Part shown: piece after piece, positions 40,296 to 41,369 of the stretch
How positions within the stretch are numbered: the first letter of the stretch is position 1
Layout: each line of letters starts with the position of its first letter
NCBI GenBank assembly: GCA_003222535.1
Contig: QHWJ01000385.1
Coordinates: forward strand, 1-41,369
From: Acidobacteriota bacterium
Lineage (GTDB): Bacteria; Acidobacteriota; Vicinamibacteria; Vicinamibacterales; CAVVIG01
Reading direction: 5' to 3'
Length of the DNA: 41,369 nt
Made by a program: the position numbers and the translations under genes
The notes under the pieces: model-generated
The model's input: only the letters and a program-made list of their open reading frames with translations
The model's database searches: none
Told to the model about the DNA's origin: nothing

Positions 40296-41369
40296 CCGCT
40301 CACGACCGGTCGGGAGGAGTGCGCCGCGTGCTCGCGCTGTCGCCCATTCCCGAAGAGGGCGCGGGCTGCCGGTTTCGTATCGCGCAGTTCATCCCGTACC
40401 TGGAGTCGGTGGGCTACGAGGTGACGGTCAGCCCGTTTTTCACTCCCGAATTCTTTCGTCTGGTGTACCACGCGGGCCATTACCTGAAGAAGATCGCGGC
40501 CTTCCTGGGTCTGTCGCTCGGACGCCTGCAGTCGCTTCGGGGGTTGTCGCAGTACGACCTCATCTTTCTGTATCGCGAAGCCTTCCCGATCGGGCCGCCG
40601 CTCATCGAGCGCTGGCTCGCCGCACCCGGCAAGCCGCCGATCGTCTACGACTTCGACGACGCCGTTTTTCTGCCGAATGTGAGCGATGCCAACCGCTTCA
40701 TCGTGTCGCTCAAGTGGGCGAGCAAGGTGCCTGAAATCGTGCGTCTGAGCGCGCGGGTTATCGCCGGCAACGACTTCCTGGCCGGTTTTGCGCGGACCCA
40801 CAACCCGTCGGTCGTCAAGATCCCCACGTGCGTGGATACGGACAAGTTCGTGCCGCGCGTGGACCCCGGCGCAGCCACGCCGCCCGTCGTCGGTTGGATC
40901 GGCAGCCCGACGACCGCGCCGTATCTGAAGTTGCTGGCCAGCGTGTTCAGGAATGTCCACGCCCGGACACCGTTTCATATGAAGGTCAGCGGCGCCGCCT
41001 CTGACGTGGCGTTCGACGGCGTGCACGTCGCGAACGAGCCGTGGTCGCTCGCGGAAGAGGTGTCGCTGTTCAATACGTGCGACGTCGGCGTCTATCCGCT
41101 CACAGACGATGAGTGGTCGAAGGGCAAATGCGGGTTCAAGGCCATTCAGTTCATGTCGTGCGGCGTGCCGGTGGTCGCGTCGGCGGTCGGCGTGAACCGG
41201 GAGATCATCGAGGACGGCGTCAACGGCTTTCTGGCGGCGACCGCCGGGGAGTGGGAGACCAAACTGCGCAGGCTGCTCACCGACGCGTCGCTGCGCGCTC
41301 GATTTGCCGAGGCGGGCCGGCGGACGGTTGAAGAGCGGTACTCCCTGCGCGTATGCGCGCCGAAAGTGG
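40292..41369 (+). CDS. GT4-family glycosyltransferase, 3' end outside window
   Basis: At least 359 residues, open to the right edge of the window. ATG 40292 overlaps the preceding stop. It begins VRRVLALSPIPEEGAGCRFRI after a short polar leader, then has IVYDFDDAVFLPNVSD, typical of one GT4 subgroup, VVGWIGSPTTAPYL, and the donor-site region WSKGKCGFKAIQFMSCGVP in which a KCG/Lys motif replaces the usual EX7E start. ASAVGVNREIIEDGVNGF follows. It is probably a cytosolic retaining glycosyltransferase of this pathway. The end (ERYSLRVCAPK) suggests only a short C-terminal tail is missing. Confidence 0.88.
   Translation, partial: MTAHDRSGGVRRVLALSPIPEEGAGCRFRIAQFIPYLESVGYEVTVSPFFTPEFFRLVYHAGHYLKKIAAFLGLSLGRLQSLRGLSQYDLIFLYREAFPIGPPLIERWLAAPGKPPIVYDFDDAVFLPNVSDANRFIVSLKWASKVPEIVRLSARVIAGNDFLAGFARTHNPSVVKIPTCVDTDKFVPRVDPGAATPPVVGWIGSPTTAPYLKLLASVFRNVHARTPFHMKVSGAASDVAFDGVHVANEPWSLAEEVSLFNTCDVGVYPLTDDEWSKGKCGFKAIQFMSCGVPVVASAVGVNREIIEDGVNGFLAATAGEWETKLRRLLTDASLRARFAEAGRRTVEERYSLRVCAPKV

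Noticed and set aside
1-41369. Insertion sequences, tRNA or rRNA genes, phage genes
   Set aside because: I found no transposase or integrase motifs and recognised no RNA gene sequences on either strand.

Overview
The window is a GC-rich, tightly packed bacterial surface-polysaccharide locus. A Wzm/Wzt exporter and many membrane GT-C glycosyltransferases imply a Gram-negative envelope. Frequent GTG/TTG starts, stop/start overlaps of a few bases and short palindromic intergenic repeats would fit an Acidobacteriota genome such as Vicinamibacteria. That assignment is an inference with moderate to low confidence, because there is no rRNA or phylogenetic marker here.

Layout. (1) 3-2713: two paralogous GT-C membrane glycosyltransferases facing each other tail to tail; the first is cut by the window edge. 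(2) 2841-10389, plus strand: an acyl carrier protein, then a 2-oxo-acid dehydrogenase-like set (E2, E1-alpha, E1-beta) without E3, an EPS-type MarR/winged-helix regulator with an extra Rossmann-like domain, two sugar-nucleotide epimerases, and an FAD-dependent oxidoreductase whose 5' end is broken. (3) 10345-13088, minus strand: a GT-C membrane protein and a GT4 glycosyltransferase. (4) 13244-24121, plus: an SGNH hydrolase/acyltransferase-like protein, a GT-C-like protein, the SxtJ / DUF5989 / carbamoyltransferase trio, a YfhO-like protein and two further GT-C proteins. (5) 24115-29724: ABC exporter permease, a 300-bp heptamer-repeat block, the ABC ATPase with a Wzt-type C-terminal domain, a GT-B transferase and an AsnB-type amidotransferase. 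(6) 29715-41369: five GT4 glycosyltransferases (the last cut by the window edge), a 5'-damaged deacetylase-like gene, a methyltransferase, a third epimerase, a GT-C protein, a DUF4330/TIG-like envelope protein and a small membrane protein.

Reading the set together (inference): sugar nucleotides are made by the epimerases, GT4 and GT-B enzymes build a lipid-linked glycan, Wzm/Wzt exports it, and GT-C proteins add sugars on the periplasmic side. Carbamoyl, methyl, amide and acyl groups may decorate it. The ACP plus E2/E1 set is the most unusual metabolic piece and could supply an acyl group on ACP.

The strongest unexplained signal is in the non-coding DNA. Five places carry arrays of 7-bp units, each with a different 7-bp word; in the two larger ones the array is followed by its own reverse complement. 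The largest separates wzm from wzt, one lies across the junction of two genes, and one lies inside a reading frame. A different dispersed repeat ends at exactly the same distance from the start codons of two unrelated genes (16142 and 39828). Two genes (at about 9.07 and 30.88 kb) look as if they lost short 5' segments including key motifs; genuine decay and assembly error cannot be told apart from this sequence alone.
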